From positions 62,001-126,000 of IMG/VR virus record IMGVR_UViG_3300021963_000041: 64,000 nt of DNA; one strand, given 5' to 3'. This document shows positions 1-8,724 of this stretch, one piece after another (position 1 is the first letter of the stretch; every line of letters starts with the position of its first letter). The notes beneath the pieces were generated by a model. That model was not told the DNA's origin and did no database searches. It saw only the letters and a list, made by a program, of their open reading frames with translations. Position numbers and translations under genes: made by a program. Source of the DNA: a virus.

Positions 1-1799
1 CTAAACTCAAATGGAACAATCATACCTTTGCAATGATCATCGTCGCCAGCATTTACAGATTTTCCATAAGCTTCAATGATAGCCGACCTTGCAGCTGATG
101 CTGTTGTGTCATTTACCTCCTCACCAAGATTATCAAACAATTCGGCAAACGAAGGTTTCTTTTCATTTGGTGCAGCTCCCTCACAATCACACTTTGGTGG
201 ATCTGTTGCCGGTGGTGCTGCTAAATTCTTGTAACTGTTTCCCATTGTAAATCCTTTCAACGCATTTGCTCCACAGTTTCCTCCGGACTCTGTTTTTGCC
301 TTTTGTTGTTTAGATCCACCCGCATACAGTGCCTGAGTTTTCATATTCTCAGTCATCTTCATATCCAGTTTCATTTCACGTAACGCAGAAGCCTTACCAC
401 CAATGGCTTTTGATGGTACTTGATAAGCTGGAGCTGGATCATAGATTTTTGCATCTATCACAGAGATGGTTGGTACTTTCTTTGGGTCTGAGCAATCCTC
501 ACTAGTAGACACTACTTCAAACTCCCACAAGTTTCCACAACAATCGTTAATTTTTCTCAATACGTTTTGTAGGAATGTCGTTAGTTTTGGATCGCCTCCA
601 CTTTCAACAGAATCCAATTCAAGCATAAGAAAAACCGTATTAATCATTATGTTATCTAGTATAACCTTATTCCCCTGAATAGCTGACGCTCCTCCTCCTC
701 CAACTGGTTTAGCTATTGTGCTGGCTTTGGACGTACCTGGAATAATACAAATTCTTGGGTCTGATGATTCTAAACTTGGGTGATTTGATATTAGCATGTC
801 ATTGCTCGAAAGCTTTCCAATAGTGTATTTACCTCCCGTTGTAGGAATACAAAATCTATTAATTGCCGCTTCTAGTGTGGCATACGATATGTATCCTTCT
901 GTAGCGTCAACCTCATTACCTATGACAGCACCAACTAGACCACCCTCGTACCAGCTAGAATCATCACCACCCTTATCTGTACGTTGTGGACCTAAATAGT
1001 TGTATTGTGCTATTACAGCAGTCTTACCATCTTGGCTTGCAACAGTTTGCAGGCCTGGCAAATACTTAGGTTTAGCTGTTTCAAAGTTTTCCCACAAATC
1101 ATGAAAAAACGTATACAAATCTGACTTATTTTCTACAGCGCTTTTTTCTTCTCCGTTTTCTTCGTTTTTATATTCTCGAGCACAATCTGGGCAATTATAT
1201 GTTGCTACCTTACTTCCACCAACAGCCTCTGATGCAGCTATCACCTCAATACTACAATCCCAAGTATTATCCCTAGTTAAGCTATATGAGAAGTTTGCTA
1301 CAATTCCTTGAATACCTGCGTAGTGTGTTTGTGATTCTGCTCGCTTATTCATTGCGCAAATTGCAATTGGATCGGCTGTATCCCTTCCTAGACCAATTGG
1401 ACCTAAACTCTTTGTTCCAGCTGCATCCACATTCCATCCCCATTCAACTCTACAACCCATTCCAGGAATAAAGTAGCATTTTTGCAACTCCCTAAGCTGA
1501 TCGTCTGAGAATGCTGTTAGCTTAATTGTAGCTTTTCGTGTTGTACCCAACTCACCTTGCTTTTTAACATCAACACCAGTTACTACTGGAAGTGGTCGAA
1601 CATAATTTGTTTCATAAAGAGGTCCGTTAGCTTTACTCGATAGTGTTACAAATTTACCGCCACAACCACCCGACAAGCTAGTGACATGAATCCATGGCAT
1701 GCGTTTTGCAGCCCAGGTAACACCCAACTGTGTACCACGACGATCAAGCTCAGCCTGCGTTGATCCAGGCACTGATTTTTTTCCAAAGGGACTACCCAT
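1..1799 (-). CDS. Baseplate (hub-like) structural protein, 3' end missing
   Basis: The reading frame opens with ATG at 1799 and stays open to position 1, so about 599 residues are visible and the C-terminus is outside the window. The start lies 4 bases after the LysM-like gene stop, so the two are probably co-translated. The N-terminal 120 residues contain a segment rich in Gly and Cys, then VRPLPVVTGVDVKKQGELG and PGMGCRVEWGWN, which I recall from baseplate proteins of marine T4-like phages. A CPDC pair near residue 205 and further cysteines in the C-terminal half could bind metal. Its place after tape measure, tube-initiator-like and LysM genes fits a central baseplate or hub component. The exact T4 equivalent is not established. 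Confidence 0.6.
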   Translation of the reverse strand, partial: MGSPFGKKSVPGSTQAELDRRGTQLGVTWAAKRMPWIHVTSLSGGCGGKFVTLSSKANGPLYETNYVRPLPVVTGVDVKKQGELGTTRKATIKLTAFSDDQLRELQKCYFIPGMGCRVEWGWNVDAAGTKSLGPIGLGRDTADPIAICAMNKRAESQTHYAGIQGIVANFSYSLTRDNTWDCSIEVIAASEAVGGSKVATYNCPDCAREYKNEENGEEKSAVENKSDLYTFFHDLWENFETAKPKYLPGLQTVASQDGKTAVIAQYNYLGPQRTDKGGDDSSWYEGGLVGAVIGNEVDATEGYISYATLEAAINRFCIPTTGGKYTIGKLSSNDMLISNHPSLESSDPRICIIPGTSKASTIAKPVGGGGASAIQGNKVILDNIMINTVFLMLELDSVESGGDPKLTTFLQNVLRKINDCCGNLWEFEVVSTSEDCSDPKKVPTISVIDAKIYDPAPAYQVPSKAIGGKASALREMKLDMKMTENMKTQALYAGGSKQQKAKTESGGNCGANALKGFTMGNSYKNLAAPPATDPPKCDCEGAAPNEKKPSFAELFDNLGEEVNDTTASAARSAIIEAYGKSVNAGDDDHCKGMIVPFEF

Positions 1800-1803
1800 A
1801 ACC

Positions 1804-2103
1804 TTAACTATTTAATGTTTCGTATTCTTGAATGATTGTCGCTATGTTTCTTGGTATTCTTAATTGTATGCCTATTGGTAAATTTAGATCACCCTTTCCA
1901 ACTTCGTTAGCTTGTGCAATAATCCACCAGTAGCCTACATTGCCATAGTACTTGTTAGATAATAAATCCAACCTATCACCAATAGTGGTGATTATATACG
2001 TGTCGTCTAAACTACGTGGAATGGGTGGATAGATGATGGAACGGACTACACGCTTTCCATTGTCTCCAGTTTTTTGTGGTATGGTTTCGTATCTGTTTAT
2101 CAT
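1804..2103 (-). CDS. LysM-like baseplate protein (T4 gp53 type)
   Basis: A 99-residue protein. Residues about 36-90 form a LysM-like unit: DRLDLLSNKYYG, then WWIIAQANEV, then a Pro-Ile-Gly-x-x-L-R-I-P ending, the usual shape of tail LysM proteins such as P2 gpX and the T4 wedge protein gp53. In a phage tail this fold works as a structural connector in the baseplate rather than as a cell-wall hydrolase. The start overlaps the stop of the upstream gene by four bases (ATGA), which implies translational coupling. The family assignment is good; whether it sits in wedge or hub is inferred from position. Confidence 0.75.
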   Translation of the reverse strand: MINRYETIPQKTGDNGKRVVRSIIYPPIPRSLDDTYIITTIGDRLDLLSNKYYGNVGYWWIIAQANEVGKGDLNLPIGIQLRIPRNIATIIQEYETLNS

Positions 2104-4088
2104 CTGTAATTAAAATAATCGTTTGAAGATGCGTTTAATGGCTTACCACTAATATCTCCCAGAACAGCAAAGTCTAAAGATACATCCACCAATTGTGGCA
2201 CCTCTTTATCAATATCCCAAGAATAATCAGCCATCTGTACATCAAACTTAACCGAGTTAAATACAACCGGAGTATTTGTAAACCAATTACCTACAGTCAA
2301 TTTACACAACGGTCCTGCAATATACAAACCACCATCCAGTGGAGCACCAACTGCAGCAATCTTTGTTAATTTGTTTAGTTTAGCGTATTGCGCATTTAGG
2401 TCTGCAAGATTGAATGCTGCTACTTTAAAAGCTACACTTCCAGCTCTTGTTGCACCTTTGAAAGTCTTTAGCGTATCTTGACGACCAACATAATTTAAGT
2501 CGTTCCAAGAAACACTCCAGCCATCACTAAATGAAGTAATGAACGATCTAAATTTTACAGAACCTTGACCAGTCATTGAATCAATCTGCAATGTTACGAA
2601 GTCGTTAGATGCACCAGAATCAATACCTCTACGATTAACACTCGTACTAGTTTTTACATTGATACCTAAATCTTTACGGAAGTCTGGTCTTTGTTCTGAT
2701 GGATCGTTAGCTCTCTTTACGATTTGATCATACGTCAGTGTTTTGTATGATGCTAAACTTCCCTCATTACCAGTCGACTTTGGAAACTGTACCGTTTGTT
2801 TTATTAATGATGCTAGATTTTCAGTAGATGTACTAGCTCCTAAAGCTCTTGCTAAAGTGGTGTTTGGATTACGAACTAGTTGTCCACCAATCTTAACATA
2901 CTCAACACTCAGATAATTTTGAGCTTTATTATTGTTATCGTAATAAGCTGGTTTCGCAAATGCGTATTGCCAATCAATCCACACCATTAACACATCCTCA
3001 ACCTTTGCGGCATCCAGAGCGTTTGATAGTACTGGTGATACTTGACTACTTTTGTAATCGAAGTACTTACCATCTATTGGTGGTAGTTTTGTTGGTGCAG
3101 TTCCTTGGTTTGGTTTTACTGCTGTTTGAAAGTCTGTTCCTCTCAATATTGCACTACCATGCTTTATAGTAGGTGTGAAGAATGCCAAAGCTCTATCAGC
3201 TGCGTACTTCAGTACATTCAATATTGGTGACGTTCTTTCTGGTTGGAAAGTTATTTGTACCGGATCCTCACCACCTTGATTTGGTGTTGCTATTGGATTA
3301 GCAATCACAATGTTTGGAAACTCCAAAAGGTTTGTTGGTGGTGCTGGCGGTACTATTAAACTCGTTAGGTTATTAGCTTGGTCTGCCACTAACCCTTGTA
3401 GCAATGCTATGCTAGCTTGTCCTACTGAGTTTGTTGGATTAATGCCACCTTGCACCAAACTCTGAGAGCTGATGCTTATTGTTGGTACTACTAGTGATGA
3501 GTATGCACCATTGCTAAAATAAGTTCCTTGTAAAATTAAACTATCGTAATCTGGTACCTGCACATTAATAAATGAATAGTAGGTACCATTACTAAGAACC
3601 ATCCCTTGTGCTAATTCGCTTACAAAGGTTGGTATAGTTGGATTGACACCTCCCTGCGCTAAAGAAGCTGGTGGTGTTGATAATACTGTATTACTTGTAT
3701 GTGTAAATATTCCAAACGGAGTTATCTTAATGTAATCCGTATATAAGTCTGCTAAGAAGAATTGTGATAAGTGTGTTGTAGATCCTAACTTTGGTTGCTT
3801 TAATCTATCAGCCAAGTTAATTGAGGATCTAAATTTTACATTAACAAACGGTCTTGCTAGTTTGGAGATAGGCTCCGTATTAAAATTTCCAATTGTTGGA
3901 AAGCTAAACTTCTGTTGCTTTGATGCTGATGCTTTTAGAATCTGGCTATTAACCTTTACAGCTTCTGGTGTTAATTTTAAACTAGCACCTTCCACTTCCT
4001 TAGTTGGTTTTGGTAAACTAGGAGCCGTGTTGTAAGGACTTGCCTTCAACCTCTCTTCAAGACTTATTGTTTTAAATAGTTGAGCCAT
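2100..4088 (-). CDS. Baseplate / tail-tube-initiator-like protein
   Basis: A 662-residue protein directly downstream of the tape measure gene, with TAATG start-stop overlap. The C-terminal 170 residues carry features of tube-like baseplate proteins: FSDGWSVSWNDLNYVGRQD, then GPLCKLTVGNWFTNTPVVF, then the tail YSWDIDKEVPQLVDVSLDF. This pattern is common in the hub-proximal tube or initiator proteins of contractile tails (roles of T4 gp48 and gp54). The region around residues 130-280 is low in complexity, with recurring QGG-x-(N/D)-P units and many Ser, Thr and Val. The N-terminal 90 residues are basic and Pro-rich. Function is inferred from position and the C-terminal pattern. Confidence 0.55.
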   Translation of the reverse strand: MAQLFKTISLEERLKASPYNTAPSLPKPTKEVEGASLKLTPEAVKVNSQILKASASKQQKFSFPTIGNFNTEPISKLARPFVNVKFRSSINLADRLKQPKLGSTTHLSQFFLADLYTDYIKITPFGIFTHTSNTVLSTPPASLAQGGVNPTIPTFVSELAQGMVLSNGTYYSFINVQVPDYDSLILQGTYFSNGAYSSLVVPTISISSQSLVQGGINPTNSVGQASIALLQGLVADQANNLTSLIVPPAPPTNLLEFPNIVIANPIATPNQGGEDPVQITFQPERTSPILNVLKYAADRALAFFTPTIKHGSAILRGTDFQTAVKPNQGTAPTKLPPIDGKYFDYKSSQVSPVLSNALDAAKVEDVLMVWIDWQYAFAKPAYYDNNNKAQNYLSVEYVKIGGQLVRNPNTTLARALGASTSTENLASLIKQTVQFPKSTGNEGSLASYKTLTYDQIVKRANDPSEQRPDFRKDLGINVKTSTSVNRRGIDSGASNDFVTLQIDSMTGQGSVKFRSFITSFSDGWSVSWNDLNYVGRQDTLKTFKGATRAGSVAFKVAAFNLADLNAQYAKLNKLTKIAAVGAPLDGGLYIAGPLCKLTVGNWFTNTPVVFNSVKFDVQMADYSWDIDKEVPQLVDVSLDFAVLGDISGKPLNASSNDYFNYR

Positions 4089-6670
4089 TATCTAATTCCT
4101 GATGAGTTTAATCCTAAACGTACTACTTCACCAACCTTCTTACCATCCATCTTAACTTCACCACCTGATGAAGCTACTGCTATAAGTTGATCCATTTTTG
4201 CAATCAACGTATCCATCTTATCTTCGTCTTCACCACCGCCACCAAACATTCCACCAATTGCCATTCCCAAACCTGCTAAGGCTGGTGCTACAACTGCTAA
4301 TCCTGTCAACGCTGCAATTACTGGTAATGCTGCAAGACCTGCTATTGCCATTACTCCTAGACCAGCTCCAATAGATACAATAGACATTGCAACCAATCCC
4401 AATCCTGCTGACTGTAATGCTAAGTTTGTTAAGCTAGCAAACACATCCATACCACCTTGTGCAGCTTGTAGTACAGCTAAACCTCCAGCTACTGCAATCA
4501 TACCAACACCTAATGCTGCTAATGCTGCTGCTCCTAGAGTTATAGGAATTATTAAGAATCCTAATCCTGCTGCTGCTAATGCTAGTAGTGGCAATGCAAT
4601 ACTAAATGCTGCCATTTGTTTAATATCTATACCACCTAACATGCTAAATGCAAATGCCGCTGGAATCAATGCTGCTCCCAATATTACCATTGCGACAGCA
4701 CCTTGTATAATTTGTCCCCCTAATTTACCTAGGATGGCTACCGTTAATCCTAACATACTCAAAGACCCAGCTACAGCTAACATCTGAACCGGATCTTGAT
4801 CTCCTAGCATCATCATTGCAACTGCAAATGATCCACCTAGAGCAATACCCGTAATACCTAAAGCAACGGCACCCTTAACAACATTAGCAAACTGCTTACC
4901 GATACTAGCTAAGCCATCTCCTAATCCTTTAAGGAAACCTTTTACACCGCCTCCTTTTTTTGCATCCGATCCTTTCGTCTTATCTGATAAACTTTTGGTT
5001 TGATCTGTAGCTGTTTCAGATAACTTGTCTACGGCACCACCACCCTTACCAAAAAGCTTTCCTGCAGTAGCTTTCCATGCCCAATGAGCTTTCTCTTTTA
5101 CCCAGTGTGCTACATCTGATGCATATCCTTTAACTTTGGTTAGGTTCATGTTTTGTAAAAACTGAAGACTGGTGAGCAATAGCAAGCCATTTTCTTTAAA
5201 GAAAGAAGCTCCCTTACTACCATACTCTGTCAAATAACCCAAAGCATTCATTCCTATACTAGTACCTTCGCCAAAATATTTATTTGACTCTTCTTGAGCA
5301 TCAATAGACTTTTGCAATTCCTCTACTGTCATTCCAGTAGCTTCTGCTAAAGCTTTCTTCTGCATTACGTTCATTTTTTCGAACTCAGCAGCTCCACCAA
5401 TATTTGCAAGTACTTCTTTAGTTGATCCCTCAAGATCACCATTCAAAGCTAACTCTCGAGCTTTATCCAAATTAATTTCTCTACCCAACAATACAGATGC
5501 CTCCATCTGCTTATTGATACTACTCTCAAAATCCAATAAGCCATCCGCCATCTTAGCAGCTGTACCTATTTCAACTCCCATCTTATGAAGTTGGATAGCA
5601 GATTCACCAAATGCTTTAGCACCACCCTTACCATATAAAGCCATTGCTCCAGTATTTGCGGCCATGTCTTTCATAATTTTACCTGGTGCAATTCCTTGAA
5701 GCTCAGCCATATGACCTACGTGCTCCATTGCGTGTGCTGCAGTTTCAGCTGTCTCACCTGGCATCTCAGACAAAGATGCGTTTAGTTTAGCTGCCTCAGC
5801 TCCAGCAATACCGAAGTGTACAGCCATCTTACCAAGCTCATTCACAGTGTCACCACTAAGTGCATTGACGTTTCCGTATTGCTCAATGACACCATTCATA
5901 ACACCTTGGGTATCCGATAAACCTGCTATAGATGCAAACGACATTGTTTTCATTTGAGCTTCCATAGCTTGGCCGGCAGAGAGTCCTTGTTTCTTAAACT
6001 CTTCAAAACCTTCAACACCCTTCTCAATTCCTTTGACAGCTTCATTGAGTAAGAAAGCTCCCATCACTTTTGGATCACGAGCAATAGCTTTTGCTGTCTC
6101 TGAAATCTTAGTAAAACTCTTTTTCCAAGATTCAGCTTCTTCTATAATCTCAAGCTGCTTTGCTGCTATCTCTTCGTATAACTCAACCTCCTCTTTTACA
6201 TGCTTAACTCTTTTTTGATCCTCTTGAAGACGCTTAATGTGCATATCATATATGCCTTCTGTAATTGCGCCTTGATCAAGTAGTAGTTGTAAATTTTTAG
6301 CTTGTTCTGCGTACTCATCTGTCAAACCATGCTTAACCATCTGCTGCTTCAAAACCAAATCTGCCATAGACCGGTTTCTTGATGCAGCCATTTCATTAGC
6401 TGTTTCTAATACCTGCTTTGTTAAATTTTCTAATTGCAACCTCTCCTTCGTTCCTTCCTTCATCTTCTCTATCGACTTGTTAAGAGAAGTGACTAAACCG
6501 TTCTGCTGACCTAATATAAAGTTAGATCGCTTAGCTTCCTCAGTTGCTCCAGTTAGAGATTTACTATACAAGGAACCCATAGCGTATAGCTCTTTCATCT
6601 CCTTCTTAGCCATACCTAAGGCTTTGCGGAGTTCGTTAACTAAGTCTGGGTTTATAGATTCATCTTGCAT
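4088..6670 (-). CDS. Tail tape measure protein
   Basis: An 860-residue protein. Residues 1-200 are charged and predicted coiled coil. Residues about 620-820 are a long run of hydrophobic segments rich in Ala, Gly, Leu and Ile, typical of tape measure proteins and of the part thought to meet the host membrane. The C-terminus ends with a Gly-rich hinge, an acidic patch, KMDTLIAKMDQLIAVASSGG and a short MDGKKVG unit, a layout I associate with tape measures of T4-like marine phages. It lies between the chaperone genes and the baseplate genes, the standard position. By the usual rule of about 0.15 nm per residue the tail would be roughly 130 nm; this is inference only. Confidence 0.9.
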   Translation of the reverse strand: MQDESINPDLVNELRKALGMAKKEMKELYAMGSLYSKSLTGATEEAKRSNFILGQQNGLVTSLNKSIEKMKEGTKERLQLENLTKQVLETANEMAASRNRSMADLVLKQQMVKHGLTDEYAEQAKNLQLLLDQGAITEGIYDMHIKRLQEDQKRVKHVKEEVELYEEIAAKQLEIIEEAESWKKSFTKISETAKAIARDPKVMGAFLLNEAVKGIEKGVEGFEEFKKQGLSAGQAMEAQMKTMSFASIAGLSDTQGVMNGVIEQYGNVNALSGDTVNELGKMAVHFGIAGAEAAKLNASLSEMPGETAETAAHAMEHVGHMAELQGIAPGKIMKDMAANTGAMALYGKGGAKAFGESAIQLHKMGVEIGTAAKMADGLLDFESSINKQMEASVLLGREINLDKARELALNGDLEGSTKEVLANIGGAAEFEKMNVMQKKALAEATGMTVEELQKSIDAQEESNKYFGEGTSIGMNALGYLTEYGSKGASFFKENGLLLLTSLQFLQNMNLTKVKGYASDVAHWVKEKAHWAWKATAGKLFGKGGGAVDKLSETATDQTKSLSDKTKGSDAKKGGGVKGFLKGLGDGLASIGKQFANVVKGAVALGITGIALGGSFAVAMMMLGDQDPVQMLAVAGSLSMLGLTVAILGKLGGQIIQGAVAMVILGAALIPAAFAFSMLGGIDIKQMAAFSIALPLLALAAAGLGFLIIPITLGAAALAALGVGMIAVAGGLAVLQAAQGGMDVFASLTNLALQSAGLGLVAMSIVSIGAGLGVMAIAGLAALPVIAALTGLAVVAPALAGLGMAIGGMFGGGGEDEDKMDTLIAKMDQLIAVASSGGEVKMDGKKVGEVVRLGLNSSGIR

Positions 6671-6673
6671 CTA

Positions 6674-6976
6674 TTAATATCGTTTTGCACGTTGTGTTGC
6701 TAGTGCTCTAAGAAATCGTGGGTCTTTATCTAGGAGTGTGTTAATTCTACTTTCTAAATCTCTTGATGTGATTTTAAGATCCTTTGCTAATCTTAGCAGT
6801 TTTGGATCTGAAGATAATGCTCCGCTTAAACCCTTTGCTCGTCTATCAATGATATCGTAAGCAACCTTTCTACCAACACCAGTCATCCAACCAACGATGT
6901 CTTCATTGATCTTGTGATTTTGTAATTCCTCACGAATCAACTTCTGAATCAGTTCTTGAACTTTGTTGTTTGCCAT
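6674..6976 (-). CDS. Small tail-region protein of unknown function
   Basis: A 100-residue basic protein between the tail assembly chaperone and the tape measure; it stops 3 bases before the tape measure ATG. The first 20 residues form an amphipathic helix ending in IQKLIREEL, similar to the N-termini of several small head-region proteins here. The rest (GWMTGVGRKVAYDIIDRRAK, then helical) has no domain I recognise. It has its own TATTTATA motif 13 bases before the start and follows a terminator, so it probably begins the transcript carrying the tape measure and baseplate genes. Confidence 0.65.
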   Translation of the reverse strand: MANNKVQELIQKLIREELQNHKINEDIVGWMTGVGRKVAYDIIDRRAKGLSGALSSDPKLLRLAKDLKITSRDLESRINTLLDKDPRFLRALATQRAKRY

Positions 6977-6989
6977 GGAGTTATTTTCA

Positions 6990-6997
6990 TATAAATA
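6990..6997 (-). promoter_or_regulatory. TATTTATA motif before the 100-residue tail gene
   Basis: Sits 5 bases after a terminator (7003-7032) and 13 bases before the ATG at 6976; probable late promoter core for the tape measure and baseplate genes. Confidence 0.6.
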
Positions 6998-7002
6998 TTG
7001 TC

Positions 7003-7032
7003 AAAAAAGGAAAGCCAACCGAAGTTGGCTTT
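7003..7032 (-). terminator. Rho-independent terminator after the chaperone genes
   Basis: Coding-strand hairpin with stem AAAGCCAAC / GTTGGCTTT around a TTCG loop (7011-7032), followed by a T-run. It starts 3 bases after the stop of the frameshifted extension (7035), which supports that frame as the real 3' end of the gene. Confidence 0.85.
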
Positions 7033-7034
7033 TA

Positions 7035-7232
7035 TTATCTCTTTCCAGATTTTGCTTTTTCGTATGCTGCTTTTTCTGCCTCATGTTCTTTCTTTTTAAC
7101 ATCTGCCAACTTGAGGTAGAAGTATCTTCTAAGGTGTACTGGTAAAGTGTATAGGTCGTTGTAAGTCCAACCCATTTTTCCATAGTACATAAGATCAAAA
7201 ATCTGATCTTGTAGAATGGGCCTGTAATCAGA
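7035..7232 (-). CDS. Frameshifted C-terminal extension of the tail assembly chaperone
   Basis: This frame is +1 relative to the gp26-like gene and reads straight on from its last codons: S-D-Y-R-P-I-L-Q-D-Q-I-F, then MYYGKMGWTYNDLYTLPVHL, then RRYFYLKL and a Lys/Glu-rich helix, stop TAA at 7035-7037 (65 residues). The Tyr-x-Leu-Pro-Val-x-x-Arg-x-Phe-Tyr pattern resembles the short chaperone extensions found before tape measure genes. The 4-G run at 7233-7236 allows a +1 slip giving Trp-Pro-Gly-Ser-Asp; the 7-T run at 7242-7248 allows a -2 slip. The only internal ATG (7188-7190) has no visible ribosome binding site. The fusion product would be about 355 residues. A single-base sequence error is the main alternative. 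Confidence 0.7.
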   Translation of the reverse strand, partial: SDYRPILQDQIFDLMYYGKMGWTYNDLYTLPVHLRRYFYLKLADVKKKEHEAEKAAYEKAKSGKR

Positions 7233-8103
7233 CCCCAGGCCAAAAAAACCCTACTCCAATGGGCAACGCCATCTTTTCTTGTTCAAAGCCACAACTCGGA
7301 CACTCAAATGAGAATGTTGTATCGATATCTGGAGTAATCTCTTTTAGGTATTTGCGTAGTTCTAAAGAATCTCTAGACAACATACTATCAACAAATTTGT
7401 TTACTACAGCTCTATCTGTCTCCCCTTCAACAGCTACGATCATATGTTTCAATCGTGTTGAAAGCTCAGGATCAACTCCCGTAAGACGACTTAGCTTTTT
7501 AGTAGCCTTGATAGCATCTTCAATTTTCTTTTCATCACCGTGAGTTAAAAACTTCAATGTAATCTCTTTTTTGGAGATTGGTAATGTGAAATTGTGTGTT
7601 GTTTGACCTTTTGTAAAGCGATCCCAATCGATCTCCTTATCTTCAAATTGTTGAAGGTCAATTACATGATTTGACTTTTCACCACAACTTGGACAAGTGA
7701 TCTCTACCTCATAATCTTTACCATACGCAAGAATACGAGCTGCAATAAAGATTGCGTTTTTGTCAACAGTTAACAAGTCGTTGAAGTTAATTTTTGTAAC
7801 AATCAATGATTGCAACAACTTATCTAATACAATACCTTGTTTGATAAGACTCTGCGATGTTAGGATATCCTCCTCCTTAGCAGTCATATACTTCATCTCA
7901 ATAGTACCACCTGATAATGGATGTCCTTCTGGATAGAAGTATCCTTTACTTGGAAGTGGAATTATCTCCGTTGGTGTATCTGATTTAGTGAAAGTTTCAA
8001 CAGCTCCTGTGTTGATTGAGTCTGCCAAGAATTTGGCTTTGATCTCTTCGTCTGTTAGTTGGCGATTGTTTGTTGGGTAATCGTCGTTTACAACTTTTGT
8101 CAT
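7228..8103 (-). CDS. T4 gp26-like baseplate/tail assembly protein (zero-frame product)
   Basis: A 291-residue protein. Residues 48-105 hold the hallmark LPSKGYFYPEGHPLSGG, then IEMKYMTAKEEDILTSQSLI and VLDKLLQSLI, which I recognise as the T4 gp26 family (T4_baseplate). Two Cys pairs, ITCPSCGE near residue 136 and FECPSCGFE near 273, suggest a zinc ribbon split by an inserted helical region. The zero frame ends in FFWPGV at a TGA (7228-7230), exactly where another frame continues a conserved protein. Position between tube and tape measure genes is that of G/GT-type tail assembly chaperones, so it may act as the short form. A TATTTATA motif lies 34 bases upstream. Confidence 0.85.
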   Translation of the reverse strand: MTKVVNDDYPTNNRQLTDEEIKAKFLADSINTGAVETFTKSDTPTEIIPLPSKGYFYPEGHPLSGGTIEMKYMTAKEEDILTSQSLIKQGIVLDKLLQSLIVTKINFNDLLTVDKNAIFIAARILAYGKDYEVEITCPSCGEKSNHVIDLQQFEDKEIDWDRFTKGQTTHNFTLPISKKEITLKFLTHGDEKKIEDAIKATKKLSRLTGVDPELSTRLKHMIVAVEGETDRAVVNKFVDSMLSRDSLELRKYLKEITPDIDTTFSFECPSCGFEQEKMALPIGVGFFWPGV

Positions 8104-8137
8104 ATTGATAAAACTATTTTAGTAACTATGGTTCTCC

Positions 8138-8145
8138 TATAAATA
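8138..8145 (-). promoter_or_regulatory. TATTTATA motif before the gp26-like gene
   Basis: Lies 34 bases before the ATG at 8103 and 8 bases after the terminator of the tube gene. Confidence 0.6.
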
Positions 8146-8153
8146 TACGCAAA

Positions 8154-8190
8154 TAAAAAAAGAAAGCCAACAGTTAAGTCAGCTTTCTTT
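8154..8190 (-). terminator. Rho-independent terminator after the tail tube gene
   Basis: Nine-base stem AAAGAAAGC / GCTTTCTTT, extendable inward with wobble pairs, then a run of seven or more T on the coding strand. Confidence 0.8.
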
Positions 8191-8210
8191 AAATTAATTT
8201 TCAGTCTTAA

Positions 8211-8699
8211 TTAGTATTCAAGTACTGCGTAGTCGATACCAAGTGTTAGAGAGATTTCAACTGGAGTCTCAGTAGACCAGTCCATATCACCAAACTGTGC
8301 AGTTTTGATGTAAGCTCCCCAAATTTTCCAGTTCTCGATTTTATCACCAACTGGACCTAGTACGAAGATATCGAAGTTCTTCTTGTAGAAGTCTGCATAT
8401 CCATCACGACCGGTTACTGATTCGTGAGCTGTACGTACCCACTCCATTACTGCTTGCGCACCTGATGGAACGATGGCGTCATACATAGAGATTGTGATAT
8501 CTCCCCACTTACACTTACCCTTCATCTTGCGGATAATGTTGATGTGATCTAGAACCACCTCACCACATTCCAATTGTGGACGAGAAACTTTTTTACACAA
8601 GAATGATGGAATACCATCTACTTGTAATATAAATCTATTCTGTACCTTTGGTTCGTAAGGTGTGTAGAAGATTTCGTTGTTTTCTATTAAGTTTGCCAT
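8211..8699 (-). CDS. Tail tube protein (T4 gp19-like)
   Basis: A 162-residue protein, nearly the length of T4 gp19 (163). It starts with PKVQNRFILQVDGIPSF and continues with a beta-rich pattern: the segment CKWGDITISMYDAIVPSGAQ, then VMEWVRTAHES, then IEISLTLGIDYAVLEY at the C-terminus (seen as VEISLTLGIDYAVLEY), all typical of contractile-tail tube subunits. It follows the sheath gene and has its own TATTTATA motif 17 bases before the ATG and a terminator just after the stop, so it can be made separately and in large amounts. The assignment is firm on sequence pattern and gene order. Confidence 0.92.
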   Translation of the reverse strand: MANLIENNEIFYTPYEPKVQNRFILQVDGIPSFLCKKVSRPQLECGEVVLDHINIIRKMKGKCKWGDITISMYDAIVPSGAQAVMEWVRTAHESVTGRDGYADFYKKNFDIFVLGPVGDKIENWKIWGAYIKTAQFGDMDWSTETPVEISLTLGIDYAVLEY

Positions 8700-8716
8700 G
8701 TTGCGTTACTCTTTTG

Positions 8717-8724
8717 TATAAATA
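8717..8724 (-). promoter_or_regulatory. TATTTATA motif before the tail tube gene
   Basis: Ends 17 bases before the ATG, in the 25-base gap after the sheath gene. Confidence 0.55.

Noticed and set aside
7001-7243. 80-codon minus-strand frame overlapping the end of the gp26-like gene
   Set aside because: It starts at TTG, runs through the terminator hairpin and reads as low-quality sequence; the +1 frame in the same region is clearly the protein-like one and ends just before the terminator.
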